This document shows positions 46,441 to 58,233 of a DNA stretch of 64,000 bases, piece by piece. Source of the DNA: Mixophyes australis (taxonomy: Eukaryota; Chordata; Amphibia; Anura; Limnodynastidae); NCBI GenBank assembly GCA_036250195.1, contig JAVHZZ010000005.1, positions 180,713,448 to 180,777,447 on the forward strand. Reading direction: 5' to 3'. The notes beneath the pieces were generated by a model. It was not told the DNA's origin, did not search any database, and saw only the letters and a list, made by a program, of their open reading frames with translations. Numbering within the stretch: the stretch's first letter is position 1; each line of letters begins with the position of its first letter. Position numbers and translations under genes: made by a program.

Positions 46441-47132
46441 GAAAAAAAATGGGTACATGAAATATAGAAAACTCCAACCAGCCCTTGGCATTAAATAAAA
46501 ATTACACACGTTTAATAATTAGGCCTCTCTCCAGCCCCAACATTAAAATAATAGTATTTAGTATAGTATAATAGTTCTATTTCCCTCCAACCAGGCCCGA
46601 CATTAAATTAATAGTATCCTCATTTAATAAATAAACCTATTTCCCTACCCTAAACAGGCCTAGCAATAAATAGCATTTAAGTTTAATAAATATAACCATT
46701 TCCCACAACCATCCCCGACATTAAATAATTCACATTCACATTTAATAAATAGCCCTCCTGCCCAAACTCAGCCTCATATTCAAGTAATAGCCCCAAACCA
46801 CCCCTGCATTAAATTAAAGGTCCCGCCACCTCATCTGAAATTAATAGGCCCCGGGGGAGATAAAGGATCCTCAAGAAGTTAGTTGGCCGCTGCTCGCCCG
46901 CTGGCCCCCCTGGTCAAGGGAGAACCATCCCTCTTCAAAAAGGGGGTGTGGTCTTAAAGCATCGGGGCCCACCGGTGATTCTCCCGATATCCCGGTGGGC
47001 CAGTCCGACGCTGTGCCCAAGTGGATAGTAGTGTAACTATTAAACTAGTGCTCAGCTGCATCTGAATATAAGCCTACAATTAGATTCAGTAAATTGGGCT
47101 TCCTCAGCAATTCTCCAAGCACTTCCCCATCA

Positions 47133-47226
47133 TCATCATAAGCTATTTATATAGCGCTACTAATTCTGCAGCACTTTAAAGAGAACTCACTCACATCAGT
47201 CTCTGCCCCATTGGAGCTTTTAGTCT
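47133..47226 (+). mobile_element. SINE-like fragment
   Basis: CTATTTATATAGCGCTACTAATTC to TCTCTGCCCCATTGGAGC, same family as 46185-46440. Ends where a MITE begins. Confidence 0.65.
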
Positions 47227-47228
47227 AA

Positions 47229-47801
47229 GGGGCACATTTATCATTTATCGGGCAAAACAAGTAATACTTATCAATCCTTATTGCATGGATATGGATTGAT
47301 GTATTTCTCAAATTTATGAAAAATGGAACACAGAAACAGCAGTTCCGAAAAACTGCTGTTTCTGTGATAAAAAAACCCCCATACTCACCACTGCCTCTTC
47401 GGTCGCGCTGTCTCCGGATCTCCTCCTCTTCAGTGTACCTTCAGTTCTTCATGCAACTGCGCATGTGCCGTCCGGAGAGCTTGAGGCTGTGACAGGGAGG
47501 GATCACAAGATCACTCCCTGCCCATGCGCTGTCCAGCTCTGCTCTCCGGAGCAGAGCTGGACATAACCAAGAACAACAGTTTTAGCAGCATTTCGGATGA
47601 TACATTAACACAACAAGTTCCCGAAAAAAACATTTTTTCGGGACTTGTTAGATTGCGGCCAGGAGCAGTCACCATTCTGTTGAATGGTGACTGCTCGCAA
47701 AAACGATCAGGAGTGCAAAGCAGCAGATATCCATGATATCTGCTGCGATGCACCTTTAATAAATTTGTGGAGGGCACACCGTGCTTTCTTAAATATACCC
47801 C
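47229..47801. mobile_element. Harbinger-like MITE with TAA duplication
   Basis: The ends GGGGCACATTTATC and TTAAATATACCCC are imperfect inverted repeats, flanked by TAA at 47226-47228 and 47802-47804. A 3-bp TAA duplication fits Harbinger mobilisation. The interior has paired CTGCTGTTTCTGTG and CGTCCGGAGAGC / GCTCTCCGGAGC words. Confidence 0.55.
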
Positions 47802-47804
47802 TAA

Positions 47805-48829
47805 ATTCCCTAACAAACACATACACAAATTCTCTCCTGGGAACAACCAGCAATGTGACATTTTGCTCATGCCACAACATGTAATATGCATTGGTGAGCT
47901 GTGGTGTGACATTTTACAACACCGCTCAGAGATACACAAATCAGAAATCGGCATCCTGAAGTAAGCAGTCCTACTTGACTATGAGTTGGTCAGCCAAGTG
48001 GCAGCATGCACTTGTGCCCATGTGCAAGCTGCCACTTGTAGTGCCACAAGTATGTACTTTATATGGTGTCCCCATCTGGAAATATTAAGTGTTTCCACTA
48101 TAATATAATAAAATTAAAATAATTTGGCCCTGTAAGATAATTAATAATTTTTGCCCCTCTAAAATAAAAAATCATGCTTACCCTTGTAATTAAAACTTGT
48201 ATTGTGCCTCCTATAATCGCTGGAGAATGTATTTTGGACTGTCAAAATCGTAGGTTAATACATTTGGTGACTTTGCGTATAAAATCGCTGGTGATCTTGA
48301 ACGATTTGCAGCAATTTGGAATTGCTGAAAAAATTGCAGCTTTATAGATTTACCCCCCAGACTCTCAGAGAAGAGAATGGATGAAATGAGGAGTATCTGC
48401 TTGCTTCCTTATAGAGAGTATTAACACACTCTATTAAAGACAAGCTCTGTTCCCACCTTCCTGGAAGGACACAATGCCATTTGCATTTGGATTAACACCT
48501 GCATTTAGGAGCATCAACTTCAGCTCTCTAATCCCCATCTCCCATTAGCTCACCATCCACAGTTGGTGCGTGTCATTCCAGGTGAACACTTCGCTATGTA
48601 GCTATGAAGAATTTATTGGCCTTAGAATGAGAGAACTCGCACTTGATAGACAAGCAGATATCTTTAGTTTGGCTGAATTCTAATGTAGAAAGTGCCTGTA
48701 AGTGGAAAGATTTGAGCCATCACCGGAACAGGCGGCAAGTCCAGTGGTCATTGGGGCAATTCTTCCTCTACATTCTTTTCTACAATTTAAGCTGTCCATC
48801 GCCATCTCCTGAGGGCCTTGCTCCTCTAG
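47805..48829. other. No recognisable gene; probable repeat remnants
   Basis: TTTATAGATTTACCCCCC near 48342 looks like a MITE end, but its partner is not evident. Otherwise unremarkable. Confidence 0.35.
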
Positions 48830-49012
48830 AATGTAAGCTCTTATGAGCAAGGCCCACTCCCCTAGTGTTTTCCTTATGTAATTATGTAATTTTGTGGGTT
48901 ATAATTATGCAAATTTGGTGTTTGTATTTATTTATTTTTGTCGCTTTTAAACATATTATTATGTTAATTTATTGTATGTTCTAACCCCTATGCACAGTGC
49001 ATAATATTAAAG
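48830..49012 (+). mobile_element. LINE-type 3' tail
   Basis: GAATGTAAGCTCTTATGAGCAAGGCCC, then a T-rich stretch and TGCATAATATTAAAG. This resembles the 3' UTR tail common to amphibian L2/CR1-like LINEs. Confidence 0.45.
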
Positions 49013-49062
49013 AAAACCCAGAGGACTTTTTTGATTCCTGAGCCATTGAGAATTTCACAGAT

Positions 49063-49690
49063 TTGGAATTCACATTGTTTCTGAAGATCCAGTCAATGAC
49101 GACCCATAACATCAGCATTATTAACCCTCAAGACTATCAGGTGCTGATGTTTGTCAATTTTAACCACTTGGAGTTGGTCTCAATCAGCTCCATCCACACC
49201 TCAAAGAGCCCAATCATCCTGTGTTACCTCTGGTTCTACATGCACAACCCTTTGATCGGGTGGAAGGCAAAAAAGATACAGGAAGTAGCACGAGTCATGC
49301 CAGACCACTTGCTTACAACCAACAAAAGTGTCAATGGTATTTGCTACTATCAAAAGAGAGGAGACAAATGGGTATATTTACTAAACTGCAGGTTTGAAAA
49401 GTGCAGATGTTGTCTATAGCAACCAATCTTCCATTTATTTAGTACATTCTACAAAGTAATAGCTAGGATATGTTTGTTTGCTATAGGCAACATCTCCACT
49501 TTTTCAAACCCACAGTTTAGTAAATATACCACAAATTCTGGACCAGAAGATCTGCCTAAGGAGTACCAAGTTTTCAACAGAGTCTTTGATAAAAAGCAAG
49601 CAGAGACACTACCACCCACATAGAATTGGATTGCCTCACTATCTTTCACCAAGCCAACTAGGTGTAGGAAATACCCGTACACATGGGGCC
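49063..49690 (+). pseudogene. Ty3-type pol fragment (end of protease, start of RT), split by a MITE
   Basis: The frame from 49063 ends with a protease-like KSPIILCYLWFYMHNPLIGW segment, where the family has a P(I)ILGLPWLQ.HNP.I.W motif. After the MITE at 49372-49529 the region entering RT appears: LPKEYQVFNRVFDKKQAETL at 49550-49609, then a stop where the family continues PPHR. No catalytic DTG or YxDD motif is inside. It lies close to, but opposite in orientation to, the gag-like fragment at 50.1 kb, so the two are probably independent. Confidence 0.75.
49372..49529. mobile_element. Palindromic MITE inside the Ty3-type pol fragment
   Basis: GTATATTTACTAAACTGCAG and its complement at the right end, with TATAGCAACCAAT and TTTGCTATAGGCAAC arms. 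Same family as 32104-32275. Confidence 0.85.
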
Positions 49691-50111
49691 TCATTCATGT
49701 TCTATTGAACATCCGTTTAGGTAGCATATCTTGAGTGAAATAGTTCTGTGCATGTCCAGAAATGGACATTATGCCAATGAGTGCAATTGCATACATTATA
49801 CAGTATGTCCGCATGCAACTAACATTCATGACTGTCTACAGCTTGAGATGGAACAGGGGAGGAAAGGGTGGCCTAACCTAGGTTATGTACTGTAATGGGG
49901 TTCTAAGACAGATACAGTTGATTAATGTTCTGTGTTTGTCGTAAGTTTTCACCCATATCTTTTGCACCCACTACAGGGCAACATAATCCCACTACAGGGC
50001 AACATACTCATCCAAAAGTGAAGCACAAACCATGCTCTTACAGCTAGAAGAGAAGGAAATTCTTCTTCCCTGTGCCTTCTTTTCAAACAGCTTCTAAGAC
50101 ACTGAAGTTAT

Positions 50112-51190
50112 CTACGAAATAGGATATTGATAGTTGAAGGCCACCTCCTGGAGTGGGCCAGGCGACTTGGGAGAAGGCCCGTACTGGGGGGACAACTTGG
50201 CAGGAGGCCTGAACTGGACAGCACTGTGAAAAGTCTCAGAACGGGCAGCAATGTGAGGAGCCTCAGAGCAGACAGCACTGTGAGAAGCCTCAGAGTGAAC
50301 AGCACTGTGAGAAGTCTCAGAGCAGACAGCACTGTGAGAAGCCTCAGAGCTGACAGTACTAAGTGTCAATCGCATTAAGTGGCAACTCGGGCTGGACCGC
50401 ACTGACCGGCAACTCCGGCTGCACCGTACTGACAGGCAACTTGGGCTGGACCGTATTGACTGGCAACGTTTCTGGCAACCCTCTCTGAAGCAGGCTCTAG
50501 GTGCAGCGCCCACTCTGAAGCAGGCTGTAGGGACAGCACCCTTTCTGAAGAAGGCTGTGGGGGCATCACCCTCTTTGAAGCAGGCTGTAGGGGCAGAGCC
50601 CTCTCAGAGGCAGGCTGTAGCTCAGGAACGGAGACAGAGACTGGCGACTCGGAACAGGAGGCAGCGGCTGGCGACTCGGAACTGGAGGCAGCGGCTGAAG
50701 ACTCGGAACTGGAGGCAGCGGCTGAAGACTCGGAACTGGAGGCAGCGGCTGAAGACTCGGAACTGGAGACAGAGACTAGAGACTCAGGAAAGGAGATAAT
50801 GGCAGGAGACTCAGGACTGGAGATAATGGAAGGAGACTTAGGACTGGAGACAGTGGCAGGAGACTCAGAACTGGAAGCAGAGGCTGGTATCTCGGAACAG
50901 GAGGCAGAGGTTGGCACCTCGGGACTGGGTAGCAACTCGGAACTGGAGATAGAGGCTGGCACCTCGGAACTGGAGGGAGAAGCTGGTATCTTGGAACAGG
51001 AGGCAGAGGCTGGCACCTCAAGACTGGGTAGCAACTCGGAACTGGAGATAGAGGCTGGCACCTTGGAACAGGAGGCAGAGGATGGCACTTCAGAACAGGA
51101 GGCAGAGCCTGGAGACTTGGAACTGGAGACAGCGGCTGGCACCTCTGAACTGGATGGCACCTCAGAACAGGGGGCACAGACTGTTACACA
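50112..51190 (-). pseudogene. gag-like repeat ORF of the 3.8-kb LTR family, antisense and truncated
   Basis: On the - strand, 51160-50375 is open with ASSSELLPSPEVP, SSESSAAA and LQPASERVLP repeats. An overlapping frame to 50112 has CSEASHSAV repeats, the same motifs in the same order as 14223-15300. The capsid-like segment is missing: homology stops near 50160 and runs into unrelated text. Repeat numbers and sequences differ from the first copy, so the tract evolves quickly. Confidence 0.75.
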
Positions 51191-51229
51191 GCTATGTGAT
51201 CAAGTCACACAGCAATGTTGGTGTCACAC

Positions 51230-51615
51230 TTCAAGTAAGTAACAGCTATGGAGCAAAGAATGTGATAAAAAATATAGGTGTTTATTGATCAAAATGCAGA
51301 CAAATAGTACAAACCAAATAATGCTGAAACTGCACAGGAATATCTGAGATGACTGGATACTGGTTACAAGGAATACTGCAGATGCAGGAGGAATGGTTAT
51401 ATGAAGAGAGATCCGGAGTAGAGATGGGAAGTCCAAGAGCACAGGAGAATCAGGAGACAAACCGAAGGGGAAGGCAACAAAACAACAATGACCAGCACAG
51501 GAGAGGCAGAGAGGCAGGTATAAATAGGGAACACCCAGGTGCAGGAGATAATTAGTGACACAGGTTAACCCCTAGCAATAGCAAAGGAAAAAGGCACAAC
51601 AGCAGCACCTCTGGT
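51230..51615 (-). mobile_element. Probable LTR upstream of the antisense gag-like fragment
   Basis: It lies where the 5' LTR should be. On the - strand it has a CTATTTATACC box near 51521 and a CAATAAACACC poly(A)-type word near 51282. Ends are not clearly TG...CA, so the limits are estimates. Confidence 0.4.
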
Positions 51616-51619
51616 GAAC

Positions 51620-54260
51620 AGAGGTACTGCCAGAATATATACAATGAAAACAAATATAAAGTCCTATAGTTCTGGAGGCAGGAGCTGCCAATGCAAAGCA
51701 GCATGCAATACAGAGGGCTGCAGGCAGATCCTGATAGTTGGTCAGGGGGTCATATGGTTGTTGTCTTGTGTAAATTATGTAAAGGATGTTAATTGGGTAA
51801 CCTAGTGAGGTTAAGAGGGTGGCTGAGAAATATTTTAAGCTTGCTTGAATAGGTGGGTTTTCAAAGAAAGCTTGAAGGATTGTAGACCAGAGAAATGTCT
51901 TATTGTACGAGGGAGGGAATTCCACAGATTGGGTACAGTGCAAAAAAAGTCCTGTTAATGGGAATGGTAGGATGTAATGAGAGTGGATGAGAGACGCAGA
52001 TCTTTTGTAAAATGGAGTTGTCGACAAAATTGATAAATGGTATGGAGTCATTAAGTTATGAGGAATGCTTAGCCAGTTTAGGCATGTTTTCTTTAGAAAA
52101 GAGGCGTCTAAGAGGAGATATGATTACTATGTACAAATACATTTAGGGTCTATACAGAGAACTTTCATGGGAACTTTTTACCCCAAGGACTATACACAGG
52201 ACACACGGTCAACCCCTAAGGTTAGAGGAGAAGAAATTTCACAACTAGCAAAGGAAGGGGTTCTTTACAGTAAGGGCAGTCAAGATATGGAATTCATTGC
52301 CAGGGAAGGTTGTGATGTCAGATTCAATAGATATGTTTAAGAAAGGGTTAGACAAATTATTAGCGGAAAAGTGTATCCAGGGATACGACCATTAATTAAA
52401 ATGAAGGATAGGATTGGATATTGGGTAAATATAGGACTGCAATATTGGGTCTGGGGGTATTTTCACAATTGAAACAGATTGACGGTTGCTTACTCTGGAT
52501 GAATTTCAAATATAAGTGCAGGATCGCAGGAGATCCAAAATAGGTTGAACTTGATGGACTGGTGTCTTTTTTCAACCTCATCAACTAAGTTACTATGAGT
52601 TCGGAGATATTTGGAGACAAGTGAGCAGATGTATGTTGGTGTAGATTTGTCGATGGACTTGTATGTTAGTAGTAGAATTTTATATTGAATTCTGGTAAAA
52701 ACAAACAACCAATGGTGAGACTGACAGAGTGCCTCAGCAGACGAAGAATGATTTGCCAGGAAAATCAGTCTGGTCGTTGTGTGTAAAATAGATTTTAGGG
52801 ATTTGCCTCTGTTTACGGGAAGTCCAGTAAGTAAGGAATTAGTTAATGCTGGAGATGATTGGTGCATGAATTAAAGGTTTTGCAGTGTCTTGTATAAGAT
52901 ATGTGCGTATTCTTGATTTATTTTTTAGATATATGTAACATTGTTTAGATATAGAGTCTATGTGGGAAACAAAGGATAGTTGTGAGTCAAGGATCACACC
53001 TAGCAAGCTTTCAGGGTGGGATTTATAGAAATGTTGTCAACAGAAATAGAAATGTCAGGAAGGTAACTTCTGTTGGTGGGTGGGAATATTATTAACTCTG
53101 TTTTTGTGAGATTTGAGTTTTGAGTTGGCGAGAGGACATCCAAGATGAAATGACAGAAAGACAGTCAGTAACACAGATGGCGAGAGATCCGGAGAAGATA
53201 GATAAATTTGGGTATCATCTGCATAGACATGATACTGAAATCCGAAGGAACTTTTTAGTTTTTCAAGAGAAGTGGTATAGAGAACAGAAGAGGACCTAGT
53301 ACTAAGCCTCATGGGACTCCTACTGATATGGGAAGCAGAGCAGAGGTGGATCCAGAAAAATGAACACTGAAAGAGCGATTAGAAAAGTAGGATGAACCAG
53401 GATAGGACAGTGTCTTTAAGACCTAGGGATTGTAGCGTTTGTATGAGAAGAGTGTGTCAGCAATGTCAAATGCAGCAGAGAGATCCAGGAGTATTAGAAG
53501 AGAGTAATAGCCTTTAGTTTTATCAGTGATCAAATCATTGACAACCTTAGTCAATACTGTCTCTGTGGAGTGTTGAGAGCGAAACCTGACTGAAAAGGAT
53601 CCAATAGGTTTTTTGCTGAAAGGAAGGCGAGTGTAGACAAGTCTCTCTAGAGACTTAGAGGACATGGGAACTGAATGATGGGACAGTAATTTGAGAAAGA
53701 GTTTGGGTCAGAATTTTGTTTTTTCAGAATAGGAGCAATCACTGCATGCTTGTATAATGACGGGAAGATACCAGTAGAGAGAGAGATTACAGGTTTTTGT
53801 TAGAGGTGGAATGAGCAAGGGAGACAGGGATCTTATCAATTTGTGAGGGTATAGGATCAAAAGGGTGCTGGCAAGGATTTTTGTGAATGCTTGTTAAGGA
53901 AGATGATACCATTTCTAATCTGATCTTATCAATTTTGTCCTTGAAGTAGGAAGCCAGATCCTAGGCACTGATAGTAGTCGGAGGGTTTGGGGTGGGAGGG
54001 TTGAGATGAGATTTAAATGTGTTAAACAGGAATTTGGGGTTTGAAGCCTGAGCATAGCTGAGAGATTGGTAGTATGTTTGTTTTGAAGTGTCCAGAGCAT
54101 TTCGTACGACCGGTAAATAGCAGTATATGTGAAGAAATCATTAGAGGTAAGAGATTTACGCCAGCGATGTTCTGCTTTATGGGAAAGTAACGCAGAACGT
54201 AACAGGCAAAGAAACAGTACGGCAGACATTTGTAGTCCAAATAAGGCATGTGAGGCCACC
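51620..54260 (-). pseudogene. L2-clade LINE ORF2 relic, interrupted
   Basis: In - strand order: an AEHRWRKS... segment near 54180 (after the endonuclease), RFRSQHSTETVLTKVVNDL near 53580, LLILLDLSAAFD near 53470 (RT catalytic Asp), [19 protein letters not shown] near 53220 (catalytic YADD intact) and RIQYKILLLTYKS near 52690. After a 570-bp foreign insert the C-terminus follows: LTGLFLHCTQSVEFPPSYNK near 51930. Frames shift several times, so it is dead. The endonuclease and ORF1 were not recognised. Confidence 0.88.
52035..52605 (+). mobile_element. 3' end of a second LINE (CR1-like) inserted into the L2 relic
   Basis: The + strand encodes the end of a LINE RT: LSYEECLASLGMFSLEKRRL, RGDMITMYKYI, then VKIWNSLPGKVV and SIDMFKKGLDKLL in broken frames. 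It ends with the widespread amphibian tail TTGAACTTGATGGACTGGTG ... TCAACCTCATC...GTTACTATGA. It separates two parts of the L2 C-terminus and is the younger of the two. Confidence 0.75.
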
Positions 54261-54281
54261 TGGCTATATTTAACAACCTGA

Positions 54282-54405
54282 GGGTAAATGTATGAACATG
54301 CTGGTTCTTCAACACCCTTTACAATGCAGCGCTGCTTGAAATTTAATCGCCGAACACGCTGAACACGCGGGTGTTGAAGAACCCGCATGTTCATATATTT
54401 GGCCC
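54282..54405. mobile_element. Small palindromic MITE
   Basis: GGGTAAATGTATGAACATGC ... GCATGTTCATATATTTGGCCC with inner GGTTCTTCAACACC / GGTGTTGAAGAACC arms. It abuts the 5' edge of the L2 relic. Confidence 0.8.
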
Positions 54406-55665
54406 CTGGAGTTTAAGTTCATAAACTATTAGTTCAGAACCATATTATGAAAACCATATGCTTCAAGCAAACAAACCTATGTGCCAAATACTTAGTGACC
54501 GATACACTTTTTGTCCCTGGTGACAGATGGGTGACGGTAACTGTAAACCCATCTCATCAAAAGGGGAATAAAGATAATGAGGTCCAAGCTGAGGAACCCA
54601 CTGTACAAGTATAGGGTGGGGAACATATGATCAGTGCTCTCTTTTCCATGCCTTAACTAGCTCAATGGACAACTAGCAAACACTAACTAGTGTACCAATA
54701 TGCTGTAAAAATTGATTTTGTATTATACACTACCTTGTTGTTTTTGGCAACTTGGTTAAGTGCTTGCTCCAATTACATAATATAGATGCTGAAAATAAAG
54801 AAGATAATAATAACTTTGTTTCAATGGTCTTAGGTTTTAGTTAAACTATTTTGTAAATGGTTTGTAGGCTTTGCGAAAAAGTCTCTGCTATCTACTTATA
54901 CAGAATAAATTATTTATTTATTAAATTGATGTTACTGGTCATTAAAATGTACAAGGGGGCAGTATTCTTTCTCAGTCATCTTCTATATGCTGGACAGTAT
55001 TTTATTCTATTATGCTAATTTGAACCAACAATACTTGATTTAGCATAGCCAGGCATAACATCTGCTGTTGTTGTCTTGGTATTTTTGTATAAGGAGCAAT
55101 CTGTCATAACTGGTGTTTCCTAGCCTGAGGAAAAGCAGGGGGTATTTTTAAGAAAATGAGGTTGGAATGTTAAGCTTACTGTAGTATAATGAACATGATG
55201 AGTGGTATTAATAAGATCAGCACTGGCTTGTCATCATGCTGTACCATTAGGGAGACAAATGATAACTGAATGGAGATATTAACTTGTGGTGATATGGGCA
55301 GAGATTGGATTATCTTTTATTGCTTGAAGCTGGCAGTGGATACAAAATATCGGAAACCATTTTTCAACTTAAATATGTAGACTCAGGCTTTAATCAAAGA
55401 GGACCCGGAGAGTGGCTGAAAGGAAATAATTAGAAGTGAGAGGAACATTCAACCCTGAACTTCAGCCAATTAGTATCCAACCTTGGGCTCTAAATTGCTT
55501 TTGAATTGGATCAATAATTTATTACAAATTCAAGTCTATAGTACTCTTGTTTGGACGCAGGGGTTTCACATCTTACAAACATGAAGGATAAACACCTACT
55601 TTTGTGATAAAAATAAATACTTAAATTAAATGAAATATGAATGTTTTGGGCCTGATTTAGATTTG
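54406..55665. other. No recognisable gene or repeat
   Basis: AT-rich sequence without protein-like ORFs or clear repeats. Confidence 0.5.
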
Positions 55666-55774
55666 GATGTTATTATTATTACAATTTATTTATATAGCGC
55701 CACTAATTCCGCAGCGCTGTACAGAGAACTCACTCAAATCAGTCCCTGCCCCATTGGGGCTTACAGTCTAGGGG
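55666..55774 (+). mobile_element. SINE-like fragment
   Basis: (ATT)n lead, ATTTATATAGCGCCACTAATTC, GCAGCGCTGTACAG and CAGTCCCTGCCCCATTGGG; same family as 46185-46440. It joins directly to the MITE half at 55772. Confidence 0.7.
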
Positions 55775-55970
55775 CCTGATTCATTAATACTTAATAGCTT
55801 ATTTGTACACTGAAATTTAAGGTTGATATTTGTGTGCTACGTGAAAAAACAGTCAGTATTTAACTTATGTGCAAAACAGAAAACTAATTTCACCCCTTGC
55901 ATTGTAACATGGTTTTGTCCAGGAGACTTAAATAAGATATTTCTTAATTTAAGATCCTTAATGAATCAGG
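55772..55970. mobile_element. Half-length copy of the 333-bp palindromic MITE
   Basis: The full right arm is present (CTTATTTGTACACTGAAATT ... TTAATGAATCAGGC). The left arm is reduced to GGGGCCTGATTCATTAA, leaving one half of the hairpin of 23183-23515. Confidence 0.85.
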
Positions 55971-56507
55971 CGTAAAATTCTGTTTTTTTTATTGCTCCTG
56001 CAATTCAGGGGTTAAATTTTTTTGAAAGCTCTCTTAGATTATGCAGGACATACTAGAACTTCAACAGATGATGAATGAATGGTGCCTGTTCGCAAATAGC
56101 CTATCAGAGCAGCATGCCTCTGATTGGCTGGAGTTTGAGAAAATGGCTCTGATTGGCTGGACCCCACTGACTCCTTAGGCTGTATCTACCCCACATAAAA
56201 TGAACTTTATTGTAGCATTGTATCAATGGACTTTCTGGATTCAGTGTGTATCAGAGATATTCTCTCACACTCTAACCATTTATATGCAAGCTGCTCTGAT
56301 TTGCTATTCACAGACAGGCTTCTTCACATTCATTCGCATTGTGGCTCCAGTAGGAGAAAGTCTTGAACCATCTAAGATTACATAACATCGGAAGAAAAGA
56401 AGATCCAAAAGGATGTATGAGTACAATAAAGTTGGTCGAGAAGAAATTTCAGTGTTTAATTATATTAAAGCAATTTATTTACACAGTGTGTGGTTTCTTA
56501 CTAATTA

Positions 56508-57081
56508 TCTAATATATAAATGCTTAGTGGCGTCTGTGTGTGGAAAAAAAAAAACCAAGTTGCAGCGCCACCTGCTGGGCAGAGTTATTCACTGACCTAC
56601 TAAATTCTTAGTGTGTGTGGGAAAAAAAATTCAAAAAGGGCTGAAATTTGGTAGGGCTCAAACTCATTTTCGTGAGGTAATTTTACCTCATGAACACACA
56701 TGTGTAGCAGCGTGTGTTAGTGTGTGTGTGTGGAAAAAACTATTTTCTCAGAAAGGGCTCATCCAATTGACCTGAAATTTGGTATAGTGACATTATTTGA
56801 CAAAAAAATTAGAATAGTCAAGTCAGTTAACTTCCATCATCCCCCCTTCCCCCCGTGGGAGGGGTAGTAAAGGCTAAATTTACGAGTTGAGGGGTCAAAC
56901 TCATTTTTGTGAGGTAATTTTACCTCATGAACACACATTAAAAAGGGCGCTTGTGTCGGGAAGTAACGATCTTCCCCTGAGGAGGCCTGGGCTAGGCCCA
57001 AATGCATGACAAGAACCTTTTTAAGACCTTAAGTATCTTGATTTGACTAGAATGCATGAGTATCATGCACGGGTTAACTTG
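56508..57081 (+). mobile_element. Helitron-like non-autonomous element
   Basis: It starts TCTAATATATAAATGC followed by GTGTCTGTGTGTGG-type text, as in vertebrate Helitron 5' ends. The 3' side has a hairpin GCATGA-GTA-TCATGC at 57054-57068, about ten bases before CTTG. It has no inverted ends or target duplication. The word TTTGTGAGGTAATTTTACCTC occurs twice (near 56670 and 56909). The final CTTG is not a perfect CTRR. Confidence 0.55.
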
Positions 57082-57425
57082 TTTAGTATATGGATCTACA
57101 GATGCCAGTGGGCCCTGGTTGCACTAATATTTCTCTAAGCATCAGCATCCTCTTGAAGCCATGCCTATGATGGCTCTTGTAGTTCTACAAGTGCCAGCAT
57201 GCCCAAGGAGTTAATGACTGCTAGGGGTTGTTGGTACTTGTAATTCCACATAGAAAACTTATGTTTCTCACTTTCACTTATTACCTCAACCCCCATTCGC
57301 CAGGAGATTGAGAAGAGCGCCATTATTATAAGTGCGGGGCTGATTTTCCCTTGAGGGCCCTCATTTATTTTCAGGCCTAATTCTCTTATGGAATTCAGCT
57401 CTGTGCTGATCAGCTTGGCCTGGTA

Positions 57426-57600
57426 CAGTGTTGGACTAGGGCATGAAGAGTTCATCGGCGTAATGCAATGGTTGGGGCCTATGAAACACCGTGTGTGCAC
57501 CGCTGAAGGGGCGTAGCCAGCCACCAGAGTGGCATGACCAGATACTAGAGGGAGGTGGTCAGTCCAAGAAATTAAAATAGCTTTTTAGGTGCTAAATACT
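57426..57600 (+). mobile_element. hAT-type repeat, 5' end only
   Basis: CAGTGTTGGACTAGGGC start and a TGGTCAGTCCAAGAAAT segment match the left end of the element at 44935-47013 (CAGTGTCGAACTGGGG, GTGGTCAGCCCATGAAGG). The remainder is absent. Confidence 0.6.
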
Positions 57601-58233
57601 TCAAATATAAATAATAAATAACTTATATATGAATATTTTGTTGTTGTTTTAACTGAAGCTTGTTTAAATGAATACATTTTTTTCTTTTCTTTTGGTACTT
57701 GTTAATTAGATGGACTCCACTGTAGCTCCTCAGCGCTGCCCCACATCTTACACTTGAACTGCTTTTATAATCCCGTTCTGCTGCGAAGAAGTCATCACAA
57801 CAACCAGTCAGTGAGATATCTGAAAGGCTCATGTGAAAGTCGAAGTATATCGTCCATTTAATTAGCAAAGGTGTCCTCTTTTGGATCTCTATGTCTGACT
57901 TTGTTAAGCAAGCATTTTATTAAAAAATGTCTTTATGGACCAATTCGGCCATCATTTTTATTTAACAATAGTTTTTATAAGCAGTTTTTTCAATTAGGGG
58001 TATAAAGAAAAAATTAACGGGTGGAGGGTGGTGGGGTGTACAAGTGGAGGGAGGTATGGTACATGCATATCAGAAACAGGCATTGCTATGCAGAGAAACA
58101 GGACAACATTGGCAGACAATACTTCTACACCTGAGGACAAGGGACCAGAGCTTCACTGGAGAAATGCTCCTTGTAGGGGTGGAAGTCATGTGTGACAGGG
58201 TGAGTGGTGGCGTATTCAAGCCAGGCAAACACT

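Larger units (their letters stand above)
44935..47013 (+). mobile_element. hAT-type repeat element, 2.1 kb
   Basis: The termini CAGTGTCGAACTGGGG and GGGCCAGTCCGACGCTG are inverted. The flanks TGCCCAAA (44927-44934) and TGCCCAAG (47014-47021) are an 8-bp duplication with one mismatch. It contains a (TA)n run at 45292-45328, a minisatellite, a nested SINE-like segment and blocks (CCTGTTCTTGTCGCTTTCC, TTTAATAATTAGGCCT) shared with the 27.9-39.6 kb copies. No transposase seen. Confidence 0.85.

Noticed and set aside
50776..51177. Long - and + strand ORFs over the antisense gag-like region
   Set aside because: Shadow frames of the same tandem repeats; composition keeps them open.
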